Positions 32,532-44,654 of a DNA stretch of 64,000 nt are shown piece after piece (positions within the stretch are counted from its first letter, which is position 1; each line of letters begins with the position of its first letter). Source of the stretch: Salvia splendens (Eukaryota > Streptophyta > Magnoliopsida > Lamiales > Lamiaceae); the NCBI RefSeq assembly GCF_004379255.2, contig NC_056048.1, forward strand, positions 15,461,197 through 15,525,196. Reading direction: 5' to 3'. Under the pieces are notes generated by a model that had not been told where the DNA came from, made no database searches, and saw only the letters and a list, made by a program, of their open reading frames with translations. The position numbers and the translations under genes are program-made.

Positions 32532-34199
32532 CTACTACGTATTGGGTACATTGAGAAGCCTCCCTTTGACAAACCCACTTTGATTCGGTGCGACAACACA
32601 AGGGAGAAGTGGGGCAAGTCACTTCGTGAGGACTTTAGTAATCACCTTATTGATCATGTTGCACAAGCTAATTGGTCTGTAGTCTCCCCAAGTCTCGGGT
32701 ATCGGCTTCTTGGGGATGAGAACTATACTCGTGGCCGTGAAGCTTCGAGGGAGGAAGGTCCCACCGAAAAATTGCCTAACCGCATCCACCAAATCTGGTC
32801 CCACAATGCCCCAACAAGCTTGGAAGAATAATGCCGAGAATCCATCCGGGCTCGGAGCACTATTGGCCGAGATGTCGAATACCGCTCGTTTCACCTCATC
32901 CGCATCCGGAGGCTTCGGGAGGTCCGTCAAACGCTCCGAGGGGGGGAGGCGTTGTAGGAGGCTTAGGTCCGGATCCGCAAGTTCCAGATAGCTCGGGGCT
33001 AGGAGGTTCTGAAAGAACTCAACCGCCGATTCTTTGATGGCCTTGTCATCTGTGAGTTCACACCCATTAGTGTTGATCTTGTGGATGCATAGCCGGATCT
33101 TCTTCTGCTTCACCCAGCTTTGGTAGAACCTAGTATTTTTATCCCCTTCTTCTAGCCAACGGAGGGCCGCCTTCTGCCGCCAAAAATCTTCCTCCATTTT
33201 AAGAAGTAATATGTACTCGGCAATTTGTTTGTTGACCTCCGTTCTATTCCGGGCCGAGGGGTCACCTTCAAACTCCGCTGGTGCCTCTGCAATGTTTTCT
33301 TCACAGGTTTTTAAGTTGGAGTGAATATTCCCAAACACCTCTTTGTTCCACCTTTTAAGCGTACTCTTGATCCTTGCTAACTTGATCTTCAAATTGAGGA
33401 TGCCCTCGGCCTCCGTGGGAGCGATGAAATCTTCTTTTACCAAGTCACCGAATCCCTCATGCCGGACCCACATGTTTTGGAACCGGAACGCTTTCCCGCC
33501 CGTAAAGATGTTAGTCGGCCTGCATCTAACAAGGAGAGGTCCGTGGTCAGACGCGATGCGTGGGAGATTTGTGTCTCTTATTGCCTCAAACGTTTGAGCC
33601 GTCGTCTCGCTAATCAGCACCCTATCCAACCTTTCCATAAGGCCATTCTTAGCCCAGGTGAAATCTGATCCATCATAGCCTGGGTCCATAAGACCACAGC
33701 CCTCAATGGCTTCAGCAAAATCAACCATTTTCGCTTGACGATTTGTGTCGCTCCCCGTCCTGTCTTGAGAAGAGAGGATTGTTGTTGAAGTCCCCTCCAA
33801 TAAACCACGGCATCCCATCCGAGAGTTGTGTGATATCCCTCAACTTTTCCCATAGGACATGTCGCTCCCCTCTCGTGCATTTAGCATATACGGCCGATAG
33901 CATAATAGGAGTTGAAATCCAAGGGCAAGTGAACCTCCCATGTAGCAGCTGTTCTGAGTCATCCAACTCATCATAATCCATCCCTTCTTTCACAAAGATC
34001 CAAATTTTCCCATTGATGTTCGAGCCCTTGAAGGACAGCCCCAACAACTTCGAAAACTTGTCCGGATTGGGGGGTATACACGGTTCCATTATTGCAAGAA
34101 AACAAATATTATGAGAACTAATTAGTCTTTTTAGGACGTTTTGGGTTGACGCATTTGCGATCCCCCTAACGTTCCAAAACAGAAGATTTAATGACATGA

Positions 34200-34576
34200 T
34201 TAACTAGAGGAGTTCGTACCCGATGGGATTGACGTCCCCCCTTGAAATTCAATTATTTGAAGGCCATTCCCTTCATGAGGTGTCACGGCTTCCATATGGG
34301 TGGGGTTGGCTCCATCATCGTTTTCATTGTGAGCGGTGGAGTCTTCCCAATTCTCCTCTTCTTCCATATCATTCTCCATGAAGTTCTCTCGCTCCATGAG
34401 GGAGAAATACCGATTAGTGCTCATGTGATTTGGTGATTCTTGTGCTTCGGCGTTTGTTAAAACAAAGGGTTTGAAATGGCCTTTCGGATGAACAAGGTTA
34501 CCCGATGTCGGGTTCGCTGCGAGCCGCGCCAAGTCTGTGCCTCTAGGCTTACCCCCATGCCCACTACCAAATGAAG
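34200..34576 (-). pseudogene. LINE-2 ORF1 C-terminal fragment
   Basis: It encodes the C-terminal tail of a LINE ORF1 (NHMSTNRYFSLMERENF, then FQGGTSIPSGTNSSS), matching the ends of ORF1 in LINE-1, LINE-3, LINE-4 and LINE-5 (HMSTNQYYSLM). DUF4283 and the knuckle are absent because of 5' truncation at 34576. The stop TAA lies two bases before the ORF2 ATG. Confidence 0.8.
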
Positions 34577-34968
34577 GCTAGCGAGAACTCACTGCACCGG
34601 GATAAGGTCCATCTCGACAGGTCCGGCTCCCCGGAGAGAATCGGGGTGTTGAGGATATTAGTAACAATCTGTTGTGGGATGCCAGCCTGGTCATGGAGTA
34701 GAGTGTGAGTGTATGAATCCCAATCTTTTAGAGAGAGACGCTCCCCCTTCTCTCTAACAATCTCCCCACCCCCAACGGCTCTTCACGGTGCTCTCTTCGC
34801 CGACCAACCCTCTCTACGTCACCTCCACCACTCACAACGCTCCGCCTCCGACTAACCTTCAAACCCCTCGAAACCGACGCCCTCATCTCCTCCGGTCCCG
34901 AGACACACCTCACCAACAACCTCCGTTCAACTCCCCGGTGCGGCTGGTGTCTTGACTCTCCATCAGCC

Positions 34969-37756
34969 ATGCCGGAACACCCACCGGACCCCCCCGAGCT
35001 CCGAGGAACCCCGCTTCATCTCGGACCAGCTAATGGTCCTTCGGTCGGCCAAGGACCCTCTCTCGGACCAGCCATTGACGTTCATGTCGGAGGGAGACTC
35101 TTCCATTAACCCTCCCTCGAAGAAAATGGCGAAGAAAACCATGAAATCGAAGGTGAAGGAGAGAAAAAGCACGCCTGCTCCTCCCACCAAAGGTACGGGC
35201 CGGAAAAGATTTGTACCCTCACCTATGCCGGAAGACAAGCAGCTCCGGAAGAAGATTGATTTTGGGGCCGAGGGTAGCTCGCCGGTCGGAAGGCCAAAAT
35301 GTAAAGGCTCCATCTTCTCGTCGCCGGTGGAGAACTCCCCCTCTCCCAACGGTGAAGAAGATCCTAAGAACATTGAAGAAATCGCCGGTGCCGGAAAGGA
35401 TGGTGACGCTCCGGCCGACGACCTTGCGCCCGGCGCGGACATGGTAACCCGTGACGGAGGGGGGCTCAACCTACCACAAGATGGCCGAATGGAGAGAGAA
35501 GACTCTAGCATGGGACAAGAGGCCTTGGGTGGCGCGTTAGTCAATTTGCCCGAAATAGCCACAACAACTTCCCCTCCTTCCGAAAGTAAAATGGCGCTTT
35601 GCCAAGCTGGGCCGTCACGTGTTGCTGCTCCCAAAGGAGCCGTTGCACCCCCTACACAACAAAAATGAAGCACCTTTTGCAGCAAGTCTACTTACCCAAT
35701 CTTGCTATGGAGACAAAACCCACAAGCGAAAGTGCCTTTGTGCCTTTCCGCAATGAGAAGTCACGAGACCTCTTTGGAATTGAGGCCCCAATGCAGCCAA
35801 ATGAGAAGGAGATCATCCACCTAGCCACCTTGGACTCGGCGGAAATGCTGGACGCTTTGGCCGCACAACCACTTCTCGCTGCCGGGTCTCCGGAACCCGA
35901 GCCCATGGCGCCGGAGACGTACACCAACCATCGGCTGTGGATCGAACCAACAATACCAACAAGTGCTGAAACACACATCCCATCCTATGAGGACTTCCCC
36001 CCTTGGAAAAAGGGTGGACACTTAAAATCCGAGACACCTTTGAATCCGGGAAGCCACACTCAAGGGACTCCCAAACCGGGGCAAGGCCGAAGTGGGTAGA
36101 TCGTCCGCTACAAAGTGCCAACACAAGCAACGTCAATTCCTTGGCCGAGGTCAATCCAAGTATGATCGCGGCCAACCAAAGTGAAGCGGAGGGGAAGGAT
36201 GCTGACCCGAGAGCCCCGAACCAGCCGGCGGAAACGATAGACCCAAAAGGAGAGGCTGCATCACGGGGCCCGACAATTGGTACCCATCAAGGGGGAGACG
36301 CGACACCCTCGGACCAACACGATAAGCTGAAATCGATGGCGGATCTTCTTAAAGGCTCTTCCGACCCCAACAGCCCACAAGCCTCGAACCGGAAAAGCTC
36401 CATAACATTGGTTTTGCCTCCGTGTCCAATGGCATCCCGGCCATCTACTTCTCCGGAGCCGAAACGCAAAAGCTCGCTGAAAGCATGGGGCACGCCATCG
36501 TGGGTAAGTTCTCCCACTCTATCCCAACGGGTTTTCAAATTCAAAAAGCTCTTGACAATATCAAATTCCGGTGTGGCTACAAATGGAAATACATTAACGC
36601 TAAACACATACTTATTCAATGCGAGGACTTGGCGGACTACGCCCGGCTTCTTGGCGGACCAAAGGGAACACCCGTGTGGTTCATCGACCGTCATCCAATG
36701 AGGGTGTTCAAATGGTCCCCGGACTTTGACGCATTTTGTGAGTCCCCGATTGCAGCAATCTGGTGCAACCTAATCGGCCTCCCAATCCACCTTTTCGACC
36801 AATCCGCCTTATTCGCCATCGGCAAGCTACTCGGGACTCCAATCCAAGTTGATCGAGCCACGGCTAACAAAACTAGACTCTCTTTTGCCCGAATTTGTGT
36901 TGAGATTGACATCACAAAACCGCGCCCCCGAAGAAATAATCCTGGACATTTGTGGGCGGGAGACGATGCAACAAGTCCGGTGGGACAAGATACCACCCTA
37001 TTGCCGGGAATGCAAGCACGTAGGCCATGCGAGCGATGTGTGCTACGCGACGGGGAAGAAGGAACGGCCACCAAGGAGAAACTACAGCAATGCCCCACCA
37101 AAACAGCCCCAACTCACGGACCAAGGCTCGAAAGGAAACAAGACACGGCAAAAATCGGCCCCGACGCCAATGAATGGAAACGCCAAGGAAAGAAAAAAGG
37201 AAAGGTGGTAGATCGAACAAGCAACAACTCAACGGGGACGGAGGCCGAGGAAACCTTCTGGGAGGGGCCGGACATTATGGGTGAAACTCAATATTGGAGG
37301 GGATTGCGTCCCGATACACAAAGTGTGGGGAGCAAGAGTGGGGATGAGGAACGAAGGAAACCACCTCACACGGCCATCAAGCCAGCTTCGCCAATTGACG
37401 GTGATAGGGATGTGGAGTGGGGACACCCCAATGCGAGTCGATCGACGTCCCCACCTACACGAGGGTCTTCGAGAGGGGGTGCGCGCCATGTAATGACGAG
37501 GGGGCGTGGCTACTTCTCGACCAAGAACCACATGAGCACCAACCAATACTACTCCCTCATGGAAAATGGAGAATTTGATGTTGTAAATTGTGGGGACGCG
37601 GATGACTCGGCTATGGACGTGCAAGTGGGGAACGAGCCGGTTGGAGGCGACCTTCCTCTTGGCGACGCCGAGGACCACACAAAGATCAAAGAGCAGCATC
37701 TAATTGAACACCAAGGAGGGTCTCCATCCCCTTCGGGTATGTATCCCACCAGTTAA
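34969..37756 (+). pseudogene. LINE-4 ORF1 (DUF4283-like, CCHC), frameshifted
   Basis: The ATG at 34969 is in the position of the LINE-3 ORF1 start, but a base change in the following C-run (about 34985) shifts the frame; the original frame continues as FISDQLMVLRSA. The basic block GRKRFVPSPMPEDKQLRKK is conserved (35194-35250). Further shifts occur near 35600-35670, 36030 and 36400. The DUF4283 region runs 36430-36930 (MGHAIVGKFSHSIPTGFQIQ, HPMRVFKWSPDFDAF, LSFARICVEIDI). A one-base gain near 36923 (ccgcgccccc) shifts out of the knuckle, which reads CRECKHVGHASDVC in the next frame (about 37002-37043). The stop TAA at 37754-37756 overlaps the ORF2 ATG by one base (TAATG). Confidence 0.88.
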
Positions 37757-39517
37757 TGATGTCTTACAATATCATGTTTTGGAACGTGAGGGGAATTGCT
37801 AACGCGGCAACCCAACACGTACTAAAAAGATTGATTAAATGTCATAATGTTTTATTTCTTGCAATAATGGAACCACTCACAACCCCTGATCCGGACCGTT
37901 TCTCCAAGGCGTTGGGGTTATCCTTCATTGGCTCAAACTCGACGGGGAAGATCTGGTTGTTTGTGGAAGAGGGATCTACTTTTGATATTAGTTGTGATTC
38001 GGAACAAATCCTACATGGGCGGCTCATGTCCCACCGCATCGCTAGTCCCCTAGCCATCTCGGCCGTATATGCCAAATGCAAGAGATCCGAAAGATACCTC
38101 TTGTGGGACAAAATGAGAGAGATTGCCGGGCCCCTCGAGGGAACGCCATGGATTATTGGCGGTGACTTCAACACCATCCTATCACACCGAGACAGAATTG
38201 GGAGCGACACCAACCGGCAAGCCTAGATGGTCGATTTTGCGGAGGCAATTGAAGACTGCAGACTGCTTGACCCCGGGTTCGATGGAGTGGAGTTTACATG
38301 GGCCAAAAACGGCCTCTTTGAAAGACTGGATAGAGTGCTTGTGAGCGAGGCATGGACTAGGGTCTTTGAGGCTACTCGGGTCACAAATCTCCCACGGATC
38401 GCATCGGACCACGGCCCAGTTCTTGCACGGTGCAAGACTCAAAACACCACTAATGGAGGCAAGGCTTTCAGGTTCCAGAATATGTGGATCCGACATGGGG
38501 GATTTATGGATGTTGTGCAAAAAGCGTGGGAGGAGCCCACGGGGGCGGGTGGTCTCCTAAACATCCAAATCAAACATGCTAGAGTTAAGAGAGCTCTAAA
38601 AGAGTGGAACAAAGAGGTTTTCGGGAACATCCATGCTAATCTCAAGAACAAGGGGGAAGCTATTGCCCTGGCTCAATCCAATTTCGAGGCAAGGCCTACT
38701 CCCATGAACAGGACATCGATCAACAAACACATTGCTGAGTACATCCTTTTGCTGAGAATGGAAGAGGACTTTTGGCGGCAAAAGGCAACCCTGAGATGGC
38801 TGGCCGAGGCCGACAAGAACACCCGGTTCTATCAAAGCTGGGTGAAGCAAAAAAGGGTGCGTTTACGTATTCATTCGATTCGTGCGAACGGGCAAGAGCT
38901 AACTGAGGAAGCGGAAATAAAGAAATCAGCAGTGGACTTCTTCCAACAACTTCTCGCGCCTAGCAACCCGCCCCTCGATGAGCCGGACCTCGACCTAATC
39001 CAGCAAGCCCACACAGTCGAGCAATTTGCGGATATTGTGAAGGCGCCGGATGCGAACGAGGTCAAGAATGCTGTCTTTAGTATCTCCAGAGATAGTGCAC
39101 CCGGACCCGATGGCTTCTCGGCCTGTTTCTACCAAGCCTACTGGAACATTGTGGGATTGGAGCTGGTGGAAGCAATAGGACAGTTCTTCAGGGGGGCGTT
39201 CCTACCACGAAGCATTACGGCCACAAGCATCGTCCTCATCCCAAAGAAGGCATCGCCCGAGTCATGGACCGACTACCGACCCATCAGCCTCTGTAATGTC
39301 TTAAACAAAATCATCACCAAGGTACTCACAACTCGACTCTTCCTTTTCCTTCCGCAGGTCATCTCTCCAAACCAAAGCGGTTTCGTTAAAGGGCGGCTCC
39401 TCAATGATAATGCGCTCTTTTTTTTTTTTTTTTTAAAGCACCCCGAGGGTGGAGGGTTAAGGCGGACCCACACCTGTGCATTACCAACAGCAATTGCAGC
39501 CAAAACAAACAACCATT

Positions 39518-39540
39518 GAGCCGCCCAAAAGTGACGGCTC
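39518..39540 (-). other. HL-2 3' UTR hairpin
   Basis: Minus strand GAGCCG - tcacttttggg - CGGCTC; compare HL-1, where GAGTCG pairs with CGACTC. The terminal hairpin CACCC-cga-GGGTG follows at 39439-39451. Confidence 0.7.
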
Positions 39541-39667
39541 ACCACGACCAATTAGAGTACAACGAGGGCCTCCCAATAAACTAGGGTAGTCATCTAAATA
39601 CTCTTAGCATCCCTATTACAATTATAATGATGCAGCCATCGCATCGTCAAAAACTTAAGTCCGTTAC

Positions 39668-41918
39668 CTAGTTGAGGCCCGCGATAGGGGTGCCCCCACA
39701 TGTGACAACCCCTCCCGGATCGAGGTCCTCGATGAAGCCCTCCATTTCCCGGCTTAGGAACCCACATGATACACTCATTGAGCCAATGTCCGGCTCACTT
39801 GCACCCGAGTCGTCGGCCCCAAAAGTAACCGTTGCTACGTTCTCCTTAAGATGCAACTTATCATTGTGGAGAGCTCTGATGTACCCATCACCCTCGTGGA
39901 CCTTTCCTTTCTTCTTCCTAGACACCACTTGGAAACCATCGTCATCTACCTGGGCTTGCACCCTCGGTGTTGCTTTCAAGCTAGGAGCCGCTTCCGCACC
40001 GCTCTTCTCTTTGTGTGTCCCCGGCTCGGTCTCCCCCTTTGGCATAGACCCTTGGCCCGGCTCCGGGTTGTGGGTGCCATACACGTTAGTTTTCAGCCTC
40101 CATTCCCGGCGGATGGGATTTGACGCAGAGTGGGGTCGGCGGGGTTGTGGTGGTCGGGTGGGATCCGTGGTGGCCTGCTCCTTTCTCCTCCCTAGGATAA
40201 GGCATGTTTCCTTGACGTGCCCAACATGCTTACATTCCGCACAAAAATAGGGGAATCCGATCCCATACCACCTTGTACCTAGTGTCTTTGCCTAGGATGT
40301 TGAGAATGATCTCCACCGGTGGAGGCGTCGAGATATCAATCTCAATACACATCCGGGCAAAGGTGAGTCGGGTTTGGTTGAAGGTCGCATGGTCCACTTG
40401 GATTGGCTTCCCCAACAACTTGCCAATCACAATGAGGGCTACTTGGTCATAGAGATGGATCGGGAGTCCCACCACCTTACACCAAACGGCGGCAATAGGT
40501 GTCTCAAAAAATGTGTCGAACTCCGGAGTCCATTTGAACACCCGCATTGGGTGATGCTCGACAAACCAAACCGGCGCTCCATTGGGACCATTGAGCATCC
40601 GGCCGTAATCTCGTACATCACGGAATTGGATTAGGATGTGCTTGGCGTTAACGAACTTCCATTTGAATCCATCGACGAAGTTGATGTTGGAAAGGGATTT
40701 TTGGATTTGTTGTGGTGTTGGGAGGGTGTGGGAGAACTTTCCGATAATGGCGTGCCCTACCTTGTCCACCAAGCACTTTGTTTCCTCGTTTGAGAATGTA
40801 AGCGAAGGGATCCCTTCACACCATCCGAATGTCCCCATCTCCGTGTCGTGATCAGCATCAAGGTTCACCGCGTCGGATTTCGGTGGTCCTCCACTATCCA
40901 GCCCGGCACCCGTGTTCGCGGGCTTTTCATCTAGATCTGGCTCAACAGGTTGGGTCTCGGCTTGAGCGGCCTTGTCCGTGATGAATTCCAGCGAGTGACC
41001 CAACGTCGGCGGACTCCCAACGGGGGAGGCCACGTCGATGCCTACCTCAGACGCCGAGTGCTTGGGTAGGATTTCCGGCTGGTCCCTGTCCTGGTCCAGC
41101 AGCTTGTCCGGCGGGTCCGACGGGTTATCCGGCGCCGACGGCTTCCCGTTGAGCCCGGCCTCACCCCCTCCATTGTTATCCTCGGCCTTGAAATTTGTAC
41201 CATCACCAGATTTGAATTGCAAGAGGCTTTGACCCATAAGGGAGTCACATGTCTCACTAGCTAGTACATGCCTATCCTTTTCCGGAAATGGTGCAGCAAG
41301 AGTGGGTGGGTCAAAAAGCATGTTGGCACCATACCTTTCCGAGGATGTGTCCTCGTCCAAGACAGCTGCACTTGCAGCCGCCTCCACGCGCGTTGACCGG
41401 AGTACCCCTTGTGCAACGGCCTCATTCACCTCCGGTAATGCACCCTCCAGCCGAGTTCCGGTCACGACTTCCGGCTGGTGCCTGGCCGAGCCGTCCTTTT
41501 GTCCCATGGAGAAACGGAGCTCCCCCGCGAGTAATGGGAGAACTCCCGGCACCACCTCAAACGCTCCAGTGCTGGCTTCAAAAGGGCCAGGTCGTGCCTT
41601 TCTCTTCCACCGGCCCTTCTCTCTCTCCCCGGGCAGGGAGCTCCAACCGTCTTTTCCGGCAATGGCGCTACCTCCACCATTAGTTCCGGCAATAAGCTCA
41701 TCGAACTCAAAGACAATCTTCTTCCTCACCCTTCCGGTCTCCGTCAATGGCACACAATCGCTGCGTTTTGTATTACCACCGTTTTTAATGGGGTGGGGAG
41801 TGGCTGACTTTTTCATATTCCGTTTCGCATTAGTTGGTCGGAAAACCCATTTCGGCGAGGGAGAGGGACTCGTGCCCTTGACCTCCTTCCCCGGTGAGTC
41901 CCTTCCGGGCTGGACCAT
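39668..41918 (-). pseudogene. HL-2 ORF1, one main frameshift at the zinc knuckle
   Basis: The ATG at 41918 (MVQPGRDSPGKEVKG) opens 562 codons through a basic N-terminus (RVRKKIVFEFDELIAG), a low-complexity linker and the DUF4283-like domain (KVGHAIIGKFSHTLPT, FVNAKHILIQF, HPMRVFKWTPEFDTF, LTFARMCIEIDI). At 40245-40250 one extra T shifts the frame right at the knuckle; in the neighbouring frame it reads CAECKHVGHVKETC. The C-terminal part (about 40084-39668) ends FIEDLDPGG...GGTPIAGLN, the HL signature. The N-terminus differs from HL-1/HL-3, so HL-2 represents another HL subfamily. Confidence 0.87.
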
Positions 41919-44654
41919 GACCGACGTTAGGCCGGCCGCATATCCACCTCACCCAAAGGTGAGGGAGACCGTCGGCGTTGGACGTGAGATGGTTGGGGCA
42001 AGACTTTCTAGAGAGATGTGGGAGCTTCTCTCACTAGCATTGGGCGCATCGATCTCTATTAGGTTATTGATAATGCGCTCTTGGCTCAAGAGATGTTTCA
42101 TGAGCTTGCACGATGCTCCCCAGTGCCAAATGTAGCGGTGAAGATTGATATGGCTAAAGCCTACGACAAGGTCCAGTGGCCTTTCCTCTTTAAGGTGCTC
42201 TGACGCATGGGTTTCCCGGATGCATGGATCTCGCTTATGGAGAGGTTTATAGGCTCGTGTTGGTTCTCGATTCTTATCAATGGGGGGGGGGGGCACCTTC
42301 AGGATTCATCAGATCGACACGGGGACTGCGACAAGGCGACCAGATATCCCCTGCGTTGTTTGTTCTTGCTGCAGAGTACCTATCGCAAGCCCTGGACAAG
42401 CTCATTCTAGGGAAAAAGGAGATAACCTTCAAAGCCTCCCGGAGATGCATCGAGATCAGCCATCTAGCCTATGCGGACGACTTAATTATTTTCACACAAG
42501 CGGCGGCGACACCCTTGCGCCGGCTCAGAGCTTGTCTTGAGCATTATGAAAAAGTTTCAGGCCAACAAGTCAGCCTCCCCAAGAGCAATTTCTACATTGC
42601 TGACGCACATGAGCAATGGGCAAACTCGATCCAAGAGGAAGGGGGCTTCTCTAGAGGGGACTTCCCGTTCCTCTACTTAGGGGTCCCCATCTATCGGGGT
42701 GTAAAGCGCACGGACATGTTCCTCTTCCTCCGAGAAAAGATTGCAAGATGGATTTCAGGCTGGGCGCACCGGCACTTATCTTTTGGAGGGAGGCTCACGC
42801 TTATTAAGAGCACCCTTGAAGCGATTCCCTTGCATATCTTCCAAGCCATTGAACCCACCGCCGGCACTCTAAAACAAATTGATCAACAAATGGCTCGATT
42901 CTTCTGGGGCTCTACGAGTGAGAGGAAGCGGACCCACTGGATTGGCTGGGACCAAATGTGCCTCCCCACTGATGAAGGGGGGCTCGGGATCCGTAAAACT
43001 AAGGAGGTTCTACGCGCCTTCAACATTAAACTTTGGTGGCGCTTCCGGGAGCAAAATTCCCTGTGGGCGAAATATATGATGGCAAAATATTGTTCTAACT
43101 CCACGCCCCTTACCTTGAGATTGCCGAGCCGGAGTATCCCGACGTGGAGGAGGCTGTCGAGAGCCTGGACCCTCGCACAACCACACATTAGGTGGCTGGT
43201 GGGACAAGGAAACATCTATTTTTGGGACGATATCTGGGTCGGCAACGCCCCACTCAGGGGGCTCAGCCTTGATGAAAGGGGAAGACCAACCACGCGGGTG
43301 CCGGAGTTCATTAGGAATGGCGTCTGGGATGTACCTAAGCTCCAACTTCTTCATGATCAAGCCGGCCTCCCACAACACATCATTGATCGCATCATCAATA
43401 TCCCAATCCTCCATGGTGAACAGGATATCCCGAGGTGGACCCTTTCCAATCACGGGGAATTCACGGTGGCCTCGACGTGGGAAACAATCCGAGGACAGCA
43501 CCCGACCATTTAGGGGCTGAGCGATGTTTGGAAGACAGGCCTCACTACCTCCATTTCCATCTTTATCTGGAGGCTACTCCCCAACCGGGTGCCGGTTGAC
43601 ACAAAACTTCAGTGGAGGGAGATTGAGCTGGCCTCCAAGTGCCAATGCTGCCCCCATCGTCCGAATATCGAGTCCCTCCAACACCTCTTCATTCAGGGAT
43701 ATGGAGCTCGAAGAGTTTGGAGTGAGTTCGACGCATGGTTCGAAGGCCCTTCCCCTCGCCTCCGAATCAATGATACGATCCCTACGAGAATTGAAGTGTG
43801 GGCGCGAAGGTGTCAACAGCCGACCATGAAGCATCTTAGCCGAGCCACCCCATACCTCATATTGTGGTTCATATGGTCGGAGAGAAACAGGAGCCGCCAC
43901 CAAGGCACACAGTTCAAACCGCACAATGTGATTTGGCAGGTCCACATGTTCATTCGGAATTCTATGGCTAATGGAAGTTTGAAGCCGAAGCACTGGAAGG
44001 GAGTTAAACTTGGAATAAACATCCCTCAACAAGCGGAAGCAGCTAGGGCGCTACCTCTAGCCATGGCGATCAAATGGAATCCTCCGGATCAGCCGTGGAT
44101 AAAACTTAATACGGACGCCTCCTTCAATGAAGCGACTGACAAAGCAGGGGGGGGAGGAATCATACGGGACCATTCGGGCAAGATGCTTGTAGCCTTCACT
44201 ACGCCCCTTGAAGCACACTCAGTGCTTGAGGCCGAGCTCATGGCTATGATCCACGGGTTGAGCATAGCCATGGAATTCGGCCTACCAATCTGGATCGAAG
44301 CGGATGCGGAACAAGCAATCAAATTGGTTAATGGAACAGGATGGGGACCGGCACTTGCTCGGCAAGCTGTGGCGCAATTGGTCTTGCTAAAGCGCCAACT
44401 CAAATTTCGAGCCACGTTCATACACCGGGAGGGGAACAAAGCAGCGGATTTTCTTGCGAAAATGGGCCCGGAACAAGAAAGTGGCCTACGAATGCAGCAT
44501 AATTCAGCCCCGAGAGAGCTTTTGGACTTCGTCCGATTGGACGAAATGGGAGTGCTACACGTCCGAAACCTAGATGGGAACGGACACTAGAGCCGGCAAT
44601 TAGAAGATGGGAGATCATAGCGTTTTATTGTCACTTGATTGTAATTTTGTCGGG

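Larger units (their letters stand above)
30167..32550 (-). mobile_element. HL-1: ORF1-only half-LINE, 2.4 kb, intact ORF1
   Basis: On the minus strand: a 5' leader with the hairpin AGAGAGAAG-CTCTCC-CTTCTCTCT (32531-32508), one long ORF, about 240 bp of 3' UTR with two hairpins, and an A-rich tail (poly-T at 30167 on plus). There is no ORF2. The flanks are LINE-2, and comparison with LINE-5 shows about 50 bp of target lost at the site rather than a duplication. Two further copies (HL-2, HL-3) have the same structure, so this is a family rather than a single deletion. Confidence 0.85.
28651..34197 (-). pseudogene. LINE-2 ORF2 remnant (split by HL-1)
   Basis: The start ATG at 34197 follows the ORF1 stop (34202-34200) by two nucleotides: MSLNLLFWNVRGIANAS. 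The endonuclease keeps AIMEP and GGDFN (about 33785) with a frameshift just after it, then SDHGPLLVRC near 33540. The RT N-terminal part runs to NMINKVITKVLTK (about 32625) and GFVKGRLLN at 32551. After HL-1 it resumes at 30166 with NVAIKIDMAKAYDRVQW, GLRQGDPISP and YADD (about 29820), then the thumb and zf-RVT region to 28651. Compared with LINE-5, about 17 codons (DNALLAQEMFHELARCS in LINE-5) are missing at the HL-1 insertion point. Confidence 0.88.
28651..34576 (-). mobile_element. LINE-2: L1-type LINE truncated at both ends, interrupted by HL-1
   Basis: On the minus strand it runs from mid-ORF1 (34576) to the zf-RVT region of ORF2 (28651). The RNase H domain, 3' UTR and A-tail are missing, so its 3' end was removed by a deletion that also removed the rest of the gypsy element. 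The 5' end abuts LINE-3 sequence at 34577 and is probably an ordinary 5' truncation upon insertion into LINE-3. HL-1 occupies 30167-32550. Confidence 0.85.
39420..42067 (-). mobile_element. HL-2: ORF1-only half-LINE, 2.65 kb
   Basis: It is inserted antisense into LINE-4 ORF2 with a perfect 15-bp duplication tgataatgcgctctt (39405-39419 and 42068-42082). The A-tail appears as 15 T at 39420-39434. It has the leader, ORF1 and 3' hairpins of HL-1 but no ORF2. The perfect duplication on both sides proves that an element without ORF2 transposed as such, so the absence of ORF2 is not a later deletion. Confidence 0.92.
37756..44590 (+). pseudogene. LINE-4 ORF2, nearly intact, split by HL-2 at 39420-42067
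   Basis: The reading frame starts MMSYNIMFWNVRGIANAA. Endonuclease: AIMEP, GGDFNTILS (about 38160), then TAG at 38224-38226 where LINE-5 has Glu, and SDHGPVL (38406). RT: DSAPGPDGF (39100), KGRLLNDNAL broken at 39419, resuming at 42068 with the duplicated 15 bp, NVAVKIDMAKAYDKVQW, a stop (TGA, about 42201) and a frameshift in a 12-G run (42282-42293), RQGDQISP and YADDLIIF (42472). A TAG at 43511-43513 replaces Gln. zf-RVT CQCC is near 43641 and RNase H (NTDASF, EAEL, EADAEQ, REGNKAADFLA) is at 44100-44470. It ends at 44588-44590. Confidence 0.92.

Noticed and set aside
34963..35685. 240-codon open frame on minus
   Set aside because: Antisense of LINE-4 ORF1; no homology to a known domain, and the sense strand has the conserved ORF1 blocks.
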